From assembly GCA_017617805.1 (NCBI GenBank), contig JAFZVN010000035.1, forward strand, positions 1-64,000: a DNA stretch of 64,000 bases, written 5' to 3'. The position numbers were made by a program, and so were the translations under genes. This document shows, piece after piece, positions 32,702-42,211 of the stretch. Position 1 is the stretch's first letter, and every line of letters starts with the position of its first letter. The notes under the pieces are model-generated. The model worked only from the letters and a program-made list of their open reading frames with translations, was not told the origin of the DNA and did not search any database. This DNA is from Bacteroidaceae bacterium. Lineage in GTDB: Bacteria; Bacteroidota; Bacteroidia; Bacteroidales; Bacteroidaceae.

Positions 32702-34570
32702 ATGAAAATCAAGAATATTAAATGGCTCACAGGTTCACTGATGACAGCGGTACTCGCCGCTGGCATCACAGCCTGCTCTGATGACCATTTCGACATCTCT
32801 GCTGATGCTGCTGGCAAGCAGACCATTTGGCAGAACATTCAGTCGAAAGGAGAACTCAGTGAATATGCTGACATCCTGCAGAGTGTCTATTATTCACAGT
32901 CGGAAGAGAAAACCACGTCAGAGACTTATGCTGACATCCTGAATGGAGCACAGACTTTTACCATTTGGGCTCCGAAGAACGGAACATTCAACTATAGTTA
33001 CTACAAGGATTTGCTGAACTCGGGTGTGAGAGAGAACATCTATAGAGTGGAGAAAGAACTGATTCGCAATAACATGACGCGCTACAGCAACATCATCAAC
33101 GGATCGGACTCCATCAAGATTGACCTCTTCAATAGCAAAGCAGCTTGGCTGAATCGAGGCAAACAGACCATCAAGGGTGTGGCCATTACCACACCTAACA
33201 TCGGTGCTTCGAATGGTGTGCTGCACATCACGGAGGGTGCCATCGACTATCAGCCCAACTTGTATGAGTATATGGCATGGGGCAATTCATTGGATTCCAT
33301 CAATGCGTTCATCAAGAGTTTCCAGACATTGGAGTTTGATGAGTATGCATCGACCAAGGGTCCTACGATTGATGGAAAAATCACTTGGGTGGATTCCATC
33401 ACCTATATGTCAAACGACTACACGACCTCTGCTGCCTTCATGAATGCTTACCTCAACCGTGAGGATTCCAACTATGTGATGGTAATGCCTACCAATGAGA
33501 CTTGGAAGAACAAGTTGGAGAAGACCCAGAAATACTTCAAATTCAAGTCTTCCTATATTCAGGATGTCAACACACAGACTGAATCGGGTAAAGATACCCT
33601 CATCAAGGGTGCTGAGACCGCATTCACACAGGCTGAGATAGACTCGCTGAACAATCTCTATGCGAAGAACGCCATCTGCCAGAACCTCACATTCAACGCA
33701 AATTGGCAATATGAGCAGATTCCTATCACGTCCATCGCCGATATCCGCAGTGCCGATGCACGTATGGACTCTCTTCTCTCAACCGCTGGTACGAAGTTCA
33801 AGAAGACAGGTACATTGAATGCCACAAACAAAGTGAAATCGAACCTGAAGAATGTGGTGGAAGTAGATGACTACGCTTCCCTCTTTGGCAATGCAGAACC
33901 TGTAGAGGTGAGCAACGGTTATGCTTACATCGTGGACGATTTCAAGTTCCCCTACAAGACCTTTGCACCAGACATTGATGATTTGGACTATGAGTCATGC
34001 GACAACATGTGTGACCCATACACCAGCCAGAGAACTTACATGAATCCAACGGTGATTATTGATGATGATACCATCCAGGTTGATTCTGTGTTCAAGTACA
34101 ACTACTTGGTGTTGAAAAACAAGAGTACGTCATCTCATCCAGGTGCCTATTTCAGAGTGCCAGATGTGCTGTCGTGCAAGTATGACATCTATGTGGTGAT
34201 TGGTTACAACACCGATTATATGCAGCAGAACAAGTTCTATACTTACATCTCTTATGACACAGCCGACAAGCGCTTGGCAGACCAGCGTCTGCAGAATCCA
34301 AACGAAGATGCGGTGGATGCCAAGGGAGAAAGCATTTATGGAACAGACGTCTTCGTGAACCGTCCTATGCACTATAACGAGAAGGGTGAAGTGGACTTCA
34401 CCGACACCATCTGCGTGGCCAAGGACTTCGAGTTCCCAATTTGCTACTATGGGTTGACCAATGCCTACCCAGTCATCAATATCAAGAGCAACTTCAAATC
34501 GACCGAGAAGACATACTATTGTCGTGAGATTTGGGTGAACTCCATTATTTTCAAATCAAAAGAATGGTAG
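32702..34570 (+). CDS. FAS1 (fasciclin) surface lipoprotein 3
   Basis: A 622-residue lipoprotein; lipobox ITAC (Cys25) with acidic SDDHFD next. One recognisable FAS1 repeat near residues 50-190 (YADILNGAQTFTIWAPKNGT, VLHITEGAIDY) and a second, degenerate one about 190-430 (YVMVMPTNETWKN, NGYAYIVDDFKFP). The C-terminal 180 residues are beta-rich with AYFRVPDVLSCKYDIYVVIG. The architecture parallels the preceding protein, so they are probably ancient paralogues. 21 bp upstream of the second susC. Confidence 0.82.
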   Translation: MKIKNIKWLTGSLMTAVLAAGITACSDDHFDISADAAGKQTIWQNIQSKGELSEYADILQSVYYSQSEEKTTSETYADILNGAQTFTIWAPKNGTFNYSYYKDLLNSGVRENIYRVEKELIRNNMTRYSNIINGSDSIKIDLFNSKAAWLNRGKQTIKGVAITTPNIGASNGVLHITEGAIDYQPNLYEYMAWGNSLDSINAFIKSFQTLEFDEYASTKGPTIDGKITWVDSITYMSNDYTTSAAFMNAYLNREDSNYVMVMPTNETWKNKLEKTQKYFKFKSSYIQDVNTQTESGKDTLIKGAETAFTQAEIDSLNNLYAKNAICQNLTFNANWQYEQIPITSIADIRSADARMDSLLSTAGTKFKKTGTLNATNKVKSNLKNVVEVDDYASLFGNAEPVEVSNGYAYIVDDFKFPYKTFAPDIDDLDYESCDNMCDPYTSQRTYMNPTVIIDDDTIQVDSVFKYNYLVLKNKSTSSHPGAYFRVPDVLSCKYDIYVVIGYNTDYMQQNKFYTYISYDTADKRLADQRLQNPNEDAVDAKGESIYGTDVFVNRPMHYNEKGEVDFTDTICVAKDFEFPICYYGLTNAYPVINIKSNFKSTEKTYYCREIWVNSIIFKSKEW

Positions 34571-34590
34571 AACTCTAAAATAACAAAGAC

Positions 34591-37500
34591 ATGAAAAATC
34601 AGTATATTCACACAGGCTTGCTTCGCCTCAGTATGGGTCTCATGATGTTATCAGGAGCTACTACCCTATGGGCACAAGAAGCGGAAGAAGGCCAAGCAGC
34701 TGCCAAGCCTACCAGAACGACGGTCCTCACTGAGCCTCAGTATGAAATGAAGGAGGTGAGCGGCTATGTTTATGATGCTGCCACAAAAGCCCCGTTGGAC
34801 GGTGCGAAGGTGCAGGCATACGGAAACAGCCGATACACCATCATGACGGGCGAGGATGGCAAATACACTCTGAAAGTGCCTGTATTCGTGCAGTCACTCT
34901 ACATCTCAGTGCCCGAATACAACGATGTGCAAGTGAGTTTCGATGGTGCAACCGCACCAGACGCAGCACTCTACAGCAGTAAGTTCAATGCGGTTTATGC
35001 ACCCACCACGGGCATCACAGCTGGTGCTGTGGCCAAGGTGAGCGATATCACATCAGCCATCATCGTGGATGAGGAGATTGACAATCAGTTGGCAGGTGAC
35101 ATCCGCACCATCAACCGTACAGGTATGCGTGGTCAGGGTGTGGCGATGTTCATCAGAGGTCTCAACTCTCTCAACATCAATGCCCAGCCCCTCATCGTGC
35201 TGGATGGCATGATCATGGATCCTCAATTGGACCGCAACAGCATTCACGACGGATTCTTCAACAACATCCTGGCAGGCATCGACCCTGAGGATATCGAATC
35301 TGTTGAGGTGATGAAGAATGCCACTTCACTCTATGGTGCACGAGGCGGTAATGGAGTGGTCATCATCAATACAAAGCGTGGTCATTCGATGGCAACGAAA
35401 ATCAACGTGAGCCTCAATGCAGGTTTCGAATTGGCTCCATCTGTCACTTCGATGATGAACGATGCACAGTATCGAGGTTATGTGAGCGAACTGCTCGGAA
35501 CAACCACTTACGGTTCCAAGCACACGACAGCAAGCACCACCATTCCTTTCCTCAATGGAAACACGAACTACTACTGGTATCCAATGTACCATAACAGCAC
35601 AGATTGGTCTGATGGACTGTATCACACAGCTGCCACCCAAAACTACAAGGTGAATGTGCAAGGTGGTGATGACGTGGCTATGTACAACCTTTCTCTGGGT
35701 TATACGAATTCAAAATCAACAGCCAAGGAGAATGGTTTCGACCGTTTGAACATCCGTTTCAACACTGACATCAAACTCATCAAGAACCTCTCGACACAAC
35801 TTGACTTGGCTTACTCCAAGCTGTCCTACGATCTGCGCGACAATGGTTGGGCTGAGGCCTACAATTCCAGCACCATCTCATCACCCAATGTGCTCGGACT
35901 CATTCAGGCACCGTTCTTGTCGAAGTATGGCTACTACACAGGCGACGATGGCAAGCTGCATCTTTCATCAGTCTATGCAGGTAAGTATATCGATGATGAC
36001 AACTACCCCTTCAACTTCGCTTCCATGTATGGCACGAATACAGCCTTGGCGAACCCCTACTGGATTCTTGAGAATGGTGAGGGTGACAACAAGAACCGCC
36101 AGGAGGTGACCCAGTTCAACCTCAACATCATGCCAAAATGGGAAATCAACAAGTATTTCAACATCACGAACCGTTTTGCTTATCAACTGAACCGTTCCAA
36201 TGAGAAATACTATCTGCCTGAGGCTGGTATTCCGATGTTCAACTACGAGGGATATGGTGATGTGACCTCAGTGGTGAAGTCACTTTTCTCAAAAGAGACA
36301 TCCGTGTTCAATGACTTCCGTCTCAACTGGAACCGCAGTTATGGCATGCACGACATTCTGGTGTTTGGCGGTATGCGCTTCACCAGCAACCGTTTCTCTG
36401 ACTCCGACATGCGTTCCTACAACACAGGTAACGATAAGATGCCAAACCAGACGAACTCCAACAAGTTCCGTTCTGTGAATGGTAATCAAGATGGATGGAA
36501 CAACCTCGCCTACTATGCACAGGCTCGATGGGCGATGAAGAACACCTACATCCTCGAGGGTACCCTTTCTGCTGAAACCTCCTCACGCTTTGGTCAGGAG
36601 GCAAAAGAAGGTCTCAAACTCTTCGGTGTGAAATGGGGCATCTTCCCCAGCATCCAGGCAGGTTGGGTCATCAGCAATGAGCCTTGGATGCAGTCGATTC
36701 GTCCTATCAACTACCTCAAACTGACAGGTGGCTATGACGAGTCTGGTAATGACAATATCGACTATTCCGCTGCACGTACTTACTTCAAGTCTTACACCTT
36801 CCTGAAGACCGCGACTGCCCTCCAATTGGAGAATATCGAGAACCCAGCCATCCAGTGGGAAACCACACGCCGTTGGAACATCGGTCTGAATGGTTCGTTC
36901 TTCAACAACCGTGTGCAGGCAGGTGCCGACGTATTCTTCTCCAACACCAGCAACCTCATCACCAGCAAGAGCATCAACTACCTCTCAGGTTTGGCAGGTT
37001 ATCTCTGCAATGGTGGTTCATTGCGCAACACTGGTGTGGACGTGAGAGCCAACGTCATTCTCGTCAACACGAAAGACTTCAAGTGGCAGATTGGTGCTAC
37101 GATGGGACACTACAAGAACAAGATCACTTCGCTGCCAGAAGGTGACTACACCTCGAAGATTTATGGCGCAGAGGTGCTCACGTCTGTAGGCAACCCTGCA
37201 GGTGTGTTCTATGGCTACAAGACCGCTGGCGTGTTCTCTACTGATGCTGAGGCTTCTTCAGCCACTACAGCTACTGCTGACGGCTACCTGAAGTATCCTA
37301 CTGGCATCACGAAGAACCCATACCGCAACTTCTCTGCAGGTGATATGCACTTCGTCGATTTGGATGGAAACGGCATCATCAACGAAGCCGACAAGACCGT
37401 CATTGGCGACCCCAACCCATCCATCTACGGAAGCATCTACACCAACTTCTCTTACAAGCGCTGGAGCCTCGACTTCAACTTCAAGTATTCTGTGGGCAAC

Positions 37501-37914
37501 GACATCTACAACTATCAGCGTAGCCAACTCGAATCGCTCAACACATTCTACAACCAGACCACTGCTGCTGTCAACCGCTGGACATGCGAAGGCGACAATG
37601 CCCTGCTGCCACGCGTGATGTCACCAGAATCTGACAATTGGGTGAACAACGAGCGTTTCTCCGACCGCTGGATTGAAGATGGTTCTTTCTTCAAGCTCAA
37701 GAAAGTGCGTCTCTCTTATGAAATGCCCCTCAACCTCTCTTGGATTCAGGGACTCACCCTCTGGGCAGAGAGCAACAACCTCTTCACCCTCACCAAGTAC
37801 ACAGGCAAAGATCCTGAGTTCTCCTGTGGCAACGGTGTGCTCTATCAGGGCATCGATGCAGGTCTGCTCCCCAGCAACAGAAGTTTCAACTTGGGTGTAA
37901 AAATCAACTTGTAA
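34591..37914 (+). CDS. SusC/RagA-type TonB-dependent transporter 2
   Basis: A 1107-residue outer-membrane importer, signal peptide ending TTLWAQ. The regulatory-like domain (about 55-125, VSGYVYDAATKAPLDGAKVQ) starts later than usual, after an extra 35-residue Ala/Glu/Thr-rich stretch. Plug about 150-275 (IRTINRTGMRGQGVAMFIRG, SLYGARGGNGVVIINTKRG), barrel to the end (NLGVKINL). Only loosely like the first SusC, so it likely takes a different or modified ligand. 20 bp before its SusD partner. Confidence 0.95.
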   Translation: MKNQYIHTGLLRLSMGLMMLSGATTLWAQEAEEGQAAAKPTRTTVLTEPQYEMKEVSGYVYDAATKAPLDGAKVQAYGNSRYTIMTGEDGKYTLKVPVFVQSLYISVPEYNDVQVSFDGATAPDAALYSSKFNAVYAPTTGITAGAVAKVSDITSAIIVDEEIDNQLAGDIRTINRTGMRGQGVAMFIRGLNSLNINAQPLIVLDGMIMDPQLDRNSIHDGFFNNILAGIDPEDIESVEVMKNATSLYGARGGNGVVIINTKRGHSMATKINVSLNAGFELAPSVTSMMNDAQYRGYVSELLGTTTYGSKHTTASTTIPFLNGNTNYYWYPMYHNSTDWSDGLYHTAATQNYKVNVQGGDDVAMYNLSLGYTNSKSTAKENGFDRLNIRFNTDIKLIKNLSTQLDLAYSKLSYDLRDNGWAEAYNSSTISSPNVLGLIQAPFLSKYGYYTGDDGKLHLSSVYAGKYIDDDNYPFNFASMYGTNTALANPYWILENGEGDNKNRQEVTQFNLNIMPKWEINKYFNITNRFAYQLNRSNEKYYLPEAGIPMFNYEGYGDVTSVVKSLFSKETSVFNDFRLNWNRSYGMHDILVFGGMRFTSNRFSDSDMRSYNTGNDKMPNQTNSNKFRSVNGNQDGWNNLAYYAQARWAMKNTYILEGTLSAETSSRFGQEAKEGLKLFGVKWGIFPSIQAGWVISNEPWMQSIRPINYLKLTGGYDESGNDNIDYSAARTYFKSYTFLKTATALQLENIENPAIQWETTRRWNIGLNGSFFNNRVQAGADVFFSNTSNLITSKSINYLSGLAGYLCNGGSLRNTGVDVRANVILVNTKDFKWQIGATMGHYKNKITSLPEGDYTSKIYGAEVLTSVGNPAGVFYGYKTAGVFSTDAEASSATTATADGYLKYPTGITKNPYRNFSAGDMHFVDLDGNGIINEADKTVIGDPNPSIYGSIYTNFSYKRWSLDFNFKYSVGNDIYNYQRSQLESLNTFYNQTTAAVNRWTCEGDNALLPRVMSPESDNWVNNERFSDRWIEDGSFFKLKKVRLSYEMPLNLSWIQGLTLWAESNNLFTLTKYTGKDPEFSCGNGVLYQGIDAGLLPSNRSFNLGVKINL

Positions 37915-37933
37915 CACTTAAAAATATCATATT

Positions 37934-40057
37934 ATGACAACTCACAGAATCAAACAATACCTACTTCGCATGGCAGCGTTGGCCCTTCCCCTTTGGGGAC
38001 TGGCTGGCTTCACCTCATGCGAGGACATGATGACCGTAGATACCGGTGACAAGGCATACGTCAATGCACAAGACACCCTCTACTCCTACCTCGGCGTCAT
38101 GCGTGCCATGCAAGACGTGGCTGAACGTCAGGTCATTCTCGGCGAGATTCGTGGCGACCTTGTCTCCTCCACCGACTATACGACCGATACGCTCTATGCC
38201 ATTTCCAATTTCGATGACCCAGCAGACCTGTCATGTTCCATGTTGCAGGTGAGCGACTACTACAATGTCATCAACAACTGCAACTTCTACCTTCACAACG
38301 CCGACACGGCTGCCGTCAAGTCCAACCACAAGTTCATGGTGCCTGAGTACGCACAGGTCAAGGCCATCCGTGCATGGGCTTACCTCCAGTTGGTCAAGAA
38401 CTACAAGCAGGTGCCCTTTATCACCGAGCCTGTCAGCAACCTCGATGTCATCAACAACTTCGACTATGCAAACAACCAGGTGGACAAGAACAACCTGGTG
38501 GACAAACTCATCGACGATGGCATTCTCCAGTTCATCGACACCGACTATCCACAGTATGGTTCAGCCTCCATCCCCGGCGGCTCATGGAACAACGGCTACA
38601 CCGACATTTCCGCACGACTGCTGATGATTCCTATCCGCGTGGTGCTGGCCGACGCATACCTGCTTCGTGGAGGCTCCACATCCGACTATGAGAAGGCTGC
38701 ACAATACTACTTCGACTACCTGAAGACAGAAGCAACCCCATTGCCCATCCAGTATTGCACAGCCTCCAACAAGGCAAGCGCTAACATCACCTATCGCAGC
38801 GAAGAAGGTTGGGGACGTTGGGCTTCCACCTACGGCTACTCTGCTTCCAGCGCGGAAGTTATCTCGCTCATCCCAAGTTCTGCCAATGCAGGTCTTGGTA
38901 AGATGCTCACCCGCGTGGCAGACATCTATGGTTTCACCCCCACTTCTTCACAGCAGTCAGAGGCCAGCACCTCGACCGACAGCGAAGGCAATTCAACGGC
39001 CAACACCGATGCCAACGGCAACGAAGTGTTCGAAGAGTCGGGTGCCATCACCGTTTCGCCTAACTACAAGCGTCAGTATGGTCCTTCCAATGCGTTCCAG
39101 AACATTGCCAACCAACAGACCTACATCAACTACTCCAACGTGACGACGTCCACACCAATGGCTTCTTATGTGGAGAATTGCGATGCACGCTATGGCAATT
39201 CCATCATGAATCTCACTTACGAGGGCGAAGGCTATCCACTCTGCTGCAAGGCCGCCAACAACGGTGCTTTCTACTACACGATTCCGACTTATCGTAAGGG
39301 TCTCATCTGGCTGCGCATGGCAGAGGCCATCAACCGTGCAGGCTATCCTGAGTTTGCCTTTGCCATCCTCAAGGACGGTATCAACCAGTTCACGCTCCCA
39401 TCGATTGTTGACATGCAGGAGTATCAGATTCGCTTCGATGAGAATGGAGACTCCATCCCTGTATGGAACATCGACTCCACACGAATCGTTCGCTACGAGC
39501 AAGACACTATCCGCTTCCGTGCTTTCGACTACGGCACTTATGGCGCTATGTATTATGTCACTGACTCCACAAAACTCTACAAGTTCAACGAATTCCTCAA
39601 CTTCAAGGATGATATCTGGGATGCCACCTATGGTATTCATGCCCGTGGAGCAGGTTATGGAGAATGGTCAGCACCCAACAAGGGGCAGGTCATCACCAGC
39701 ATTGGTGGCTACCACGATTCTATCTACTACGACTACTCCAAGCTCTTGCTTGCACAGGGCGTGACGTTAGGCACAGCTTCCCAAGAAGACGTTATCAACG
39801 CCGTCGAGAACATCATCGTCGATGAGCTCGCTCTTGAGACCGCCTTCGAAGGTAACCGCTTCACCGACCTCGTCCGCATTGCCGAGCACAAGAACGCTTC
39901 TGGCTACGACGGAACAGATTGGCTTGCACGCAAGATTGCCAACCGAGGCACCAAGGCTGCTACCCCAACCTCTAACGCTGTCGAGGGTTTTGATCAAAGC
40001 ATCTATAACAAGTTGACGAACCAAAACCTCTGGTACTTCACCCTGCCTAAGTGGTAA
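37934..40057 (+). CDS. SusD/RagB-type surface lipoprotein 2
   Basis: A 707-residue lipoprotein, lipobox FTSC (Cys29) then EDMM. SusD helix AIRAWAYLQLVKNYKQVPFI near residue 145, and the conserved C-terminal block VDELALETAFEGNRFTDLVR about 635-654. It carries a Ser/Thr-rich linker-like insert (STSTDSEGNSTANTDANGNE about 343-362). Last gene of the operon; a bidirectional terminator follows at 40103. Confidence 0.95.
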   Translation: MTTHRIKQYLLRMAALALPLWGLAGFTSCEDMMTVDTGDKAYVNAQDTLYSYLGVMRAMQDVAERQVILGEIRGDLVSSTDYTTDTLYAISNFDDPADLSCSMLQVSDYYNVINNCNFYLHNADTAAVKSNHKFMVPEYAQVKAIRAWAYLQLVKNYKQVPFITEPVSNLDVINNFDYANNQVDKNNLVDKLIDDGILQFIDTDYPQYGSASIPGGSWNNGYTDISARLLMIPIRVVLADAYLLRGGSTSDYEKAAQYYFDYLKTEATPLPIQYCTASNKASANITYRSEEGWGRWASTYGYSASSAEVISLIPSSANAGLGKMLTRVADIYGFTPTSSQQSEASTSTDSEGNSTANTDANGNEVFEESGAITVSPNYKRQYGPSNAFQNIANQQTYINYSNVTTSTPMASYVENCDARYGNSIMNLTYEGEGYPLCCKAANNGAFYYTIPTYRKGLIWLRMAEAINRAGYPEFAFAILKDGINQFTLPSIVDMQEYQIRFDENGDSIPVWNIDSTRIVRYEQDTIRFRAFDYGTYGAMYYVTDSTKLYKFNEFLNFKDDIWDATYGIHARGAGYGEWSAPNKGQVITSIGGYHDSIYYDYSKLLLAQGVTLGTASQEDVINAVENIIVDELALETAFEGNRFTDLVRIAEHKNASGYDGTDWLARKIANRGTKAATPTSNAVEGFDQSIYNKLTNQNLWYFTLPKW

Positions 40058-40102
40058 TCATCTTTCTTCAGGTCTGAATTGAGGCCTAAGAAAAGCACAA
40101 TA

Positions 40103-40138
40103 AAGAATCCGCAATGCACATCGGCACTGCGGATTCTT
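40103..40138. terminator. Bidirectional terminator between susD and tyrA
   Basis: AAGAATCCGCA (40103-40113) pairs with TGCGGATTCTT (40128-40138); T-rich on the plus side (TTCTTTC) and on the minus side (TTATTGTGC). Serves convergent operons. Confidence 0.8.
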
Positions 40139-40166
40139 CTTTCATATTACAGTTATGTGTGTTTGC

Positions 40167-40940
40167 TTACTTGATGTTCTTGCGAATCTTCGTGAGGTAT
40201 TGCTGCATGTGATCCTCGTCACGTGTATCGATGATTTCGATAATCTCCTTCATCTCACGACGAATCTGCTCCACCTGCCCTTTCGTGTAGGGGTTGAAGA
40301 GAATTTCACGCAACAGTGTGTCATCCTCGCTGAGCACACCCTTAGCAATCTTCATGTGACGTTTGAAGGTGGTACCAGGAGCATCCTGATGCTTCATCAC
40401 CGCAGCGAACGCAAAGGTTGAGATGAAAGGAATAGAGAGTGAGTAAGCCACAGTCTGGTCATGTTCCTCAAAGGTGTACTCGAAGATGTTGAGTCCAAGA
40501 CGGGAGTAGAGATCCTTGAAGAAGCAACGACCCATGTAGTCGCCCTCGTTGATGATGATGGCGTTCTCATCACTCAGTTTGCCAAGGTTGGCAAAAGTGG
40601 GACCAAACATCGGGTGAGTGCTCACATAGTGGAAGCCCGATGCCTCGTAGTATTCCTTGAATCCAGTCTTCACCGATGAAATATCAGAAAGGATGCACGA
40701 CTTGGGCAGATGCGGAATCACCTGATCAAACACCTTCAGCGTGTATTTGAGGCTGACCGCGTTGATGAGCAGTTCTGGTTCGAAGGCGTCAATCTCTTCG
40801 AGTGTGGTGAACCGCTGGGTATTGTACATAAAGCGGAGGCGCTTAGGGTCAATGTCATAAACGGCCACCTCATGATCGAAGGACAGCAGGTCGGTGAAGA
40901 ACGACCCCATCTTACCTGCTCCTAATATCAGAATCTTCAT
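40167..40940 (-). CDS. tyrA: Prephenate dehydrogenase
   Basis: A 257-residue cytoplasmic enzyme that oxidatively decarboxylates prephenate to 4-hydroxyphenylpyruvate in tyrosine synthesis. NAD-binding GAGKMG at residues 7-12; SDISSVKTGF and THPMFGPTFANLG are typical for the family; the helical C-terminal domain lacks an ACT domain, so feedback by tyrosine would have to act elsewhere. Last gene of the aromatic operon; separated from the DAHP synthase gene by 160 bp of repeat-rich DNA, so its transcription may be partly independent. Confidence 0.92.
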   Translation of the reverse strand: MKILILGAGKMGSFFTDLLSFDHEVAVYDIDPKRLRFMYNTQRFTTLEEIDAFEPELLINAVSLKYTLKVFDQVIPHLPKSCILSDISSVKTGFKEYYEASGFHYVSTHPMFGPTFANLGKLSDENAIIINEGDYMGRCFFKDLYSRLGLNIFEYTFEEHDQTVAYSLSIPFISTFAFAAVMKHQDAPGTTFKRHMKIAKGVLSEDDTLLREILFNPYTKGQVEQIRREMKEIIEIIDTRDEDHMQQYLTKIRKNIK

Positions 40941-40967
40941 AAAAACTTCGTTTTTTGAGAATTGAGA

Positions 40968-41090
40968 AATTGAAAGATTGAAAAATTGAAGTTTGGGCTG
41001 ACGCGATGTGAGAACACGCCGTATGGCTATTTCAATTCTTCAATTGACTAACGTCGAGCTAAAGGTTCTTCAATTTTTCAACTCTTCAAT
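40968..41090. repeat. Intergenic inverted repeat between tyrA and DAHP synthase genes
   Basis: Arms of GAAAAATTGAAG words at about 40968-40990 and, inverted, 41069-41095 could form a long stem. Inside: the 27-bp block 41056-41082, identical in inverse to 6953-6979, and GCCATACGGCGTG (inverted, 41016-41028), related to GCCATGCGGGGTG of the island. It sits inside an operon and may alter expression of tyrA. Confidence 0.7.
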
Positions 41091-41100
41091 TCTTCAATTT

Positions 41101-42165
41101 TTACTTATTGATGATTTCAATCTGCTGGTGTACACTCTCCTCATGGATGCTCTCGAATACCTTGGCAACAAAGTCGGGACTCATGCCACAGAGCGAACCC
41201 TGCACCCCACGTTTCGACAGAATCTCGTTGTAGCGAACGGCCTGCAACACGGTCATGTTATGCTCCTTCTTGTAGTGGCCAATCTCACGGCAGACACGCA
41301 TACGCTTCGCCAGAATATCCATGAGTTGGTTGTCAAGTTCATCGATTTGCTTACGCAAGCTGGTCAGCCCCTCAGTCGTCGTATGTTCATCACGGATGAC
41401 GAGCAAGGAAAGGATGTAGTCGAGCACCTCAGGTGTCACCTGCTGTTTGGCATCACTCCAAGCCTTATCAGGGTCGCAGTGAGCTTCCACGATCAGACCG
41501 TCGAAACCCAAGTCCATCGCCTGCTGACAGAGCGGAGCAATCAGTTCGCGACGTCCACCGATATGAGATGGGTCGCAGATGATAGGGATTTCAGGGATGC
41601 GGCGATGCAGTTCGATAGGAATCTGCCACATCGGAGCGTTACGGTAAATCTTCTGCTCGTAACTGGAGAAGCCACGATGGATGGCACCCATACGCTTCAC
41701 ACCAGCCTGATTGATACGCTCCAAAGCACCAATCCAGAGTTCGATGTCTGGGTTGACAGGATTCTTCACAAACACAGGCACATCAACACCTTTCAGCGCA
41801 TCGGCCAATGCCTGCACAGCAAAGGGGTTAGCAGTGGTGCGGGCACCAACCCAAAGGATGTCCATGTCGTACTTCAGTGCCAGTTCTACGTGCTCAGGCG
41901 TAGCCACCTCGGTAGAGATGAGCATGTGCGTCTCATCCTTCACCTGCTTCATCCAAGGCAGCGCCTTCTCACCATTGCCCTCAAAACCTCCTGGTTTCGT
42001 ACGTGGTTTCCACACACCAGCACGGAAGTTGTGGCAGCCTTTCATGGCCAGTTCACGGGCAGTTTCCATCACTTGCTCCTCTGTCTCTGCGGAGCATGGG
42101 CCAGCAATCACGAACGGACGTTCGTTGTCGCTTGGCAAATTCAACGGTTGTAAATCTAATTCCAT
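41101..42165 (-). CDS. Bifunctional DAHP synthase / chorismate mutase
   Basis: A 354-residue fusion. Residues about 1-255: type I-beta DAHP synthase (first step of the shikimate pathway), with AGPCSAE, KPRTKPGGFEG, the metal-binding CDPSHIGGRRE, and VEAHCDPDKAWSDAKQQ. Residues about 268-350: AroQ-type chorismate mutase (LRKQIDELDNQLMDILAKRM, GHYKKEHNM), which converts chorismate to prephenate. The domain order DAHPS-CM is common in Bacteroidota. Chorismate mutase as a C-terminal domain often provides allosteric inhibition by prephenate. Co-transcribed with pheA and the aminotransferase (46 bp after the latter). Confidence 0.93.
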   Translation of the reverse strand: MELDLQPLNLPSDNERPFVIAGPCSAETEEQVMETARELAMKGCHNFRAGVWKPRTKPGGFEGNGEKALPWMKQVKDETHMLISTEVATPEHVELALKYDMDILWVGARTTANPFAVQALADALKGVDVPVFVKNPVNPDIELWIGALERINQAGVKRMGAIHRGFSSYEQKIYRNAPMWQIPIELHRRIPEIPIICDPSHIGGRRELIAPLCQQAMDLGFDGLIVEAHCDPDKAWSDAKQQVTPEVLDYILSLLVIRDEHTTTEGLTSLRKQIDELDNQLMDILAKRMRVCREIGHYKKEHNMTVLQAVRYNEILSKRGVQGSLCGMSPDFVAKVFESIHEESVHQQIEIINK

Positions 42166-42211
42166 ATTGTTATTTTTTAAATTTTTCTTATCGTATCTTT
42201 AGCACGCTTGG

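Noticed and set aside
41008..42153. Plus-strand frame of 381 codons over the DAHP synthase gene
   Set aside because: The opposite strand has clear DAHP synthase and chorismate mutase motifs; the plus-strand protein has none and begins in repeat words.
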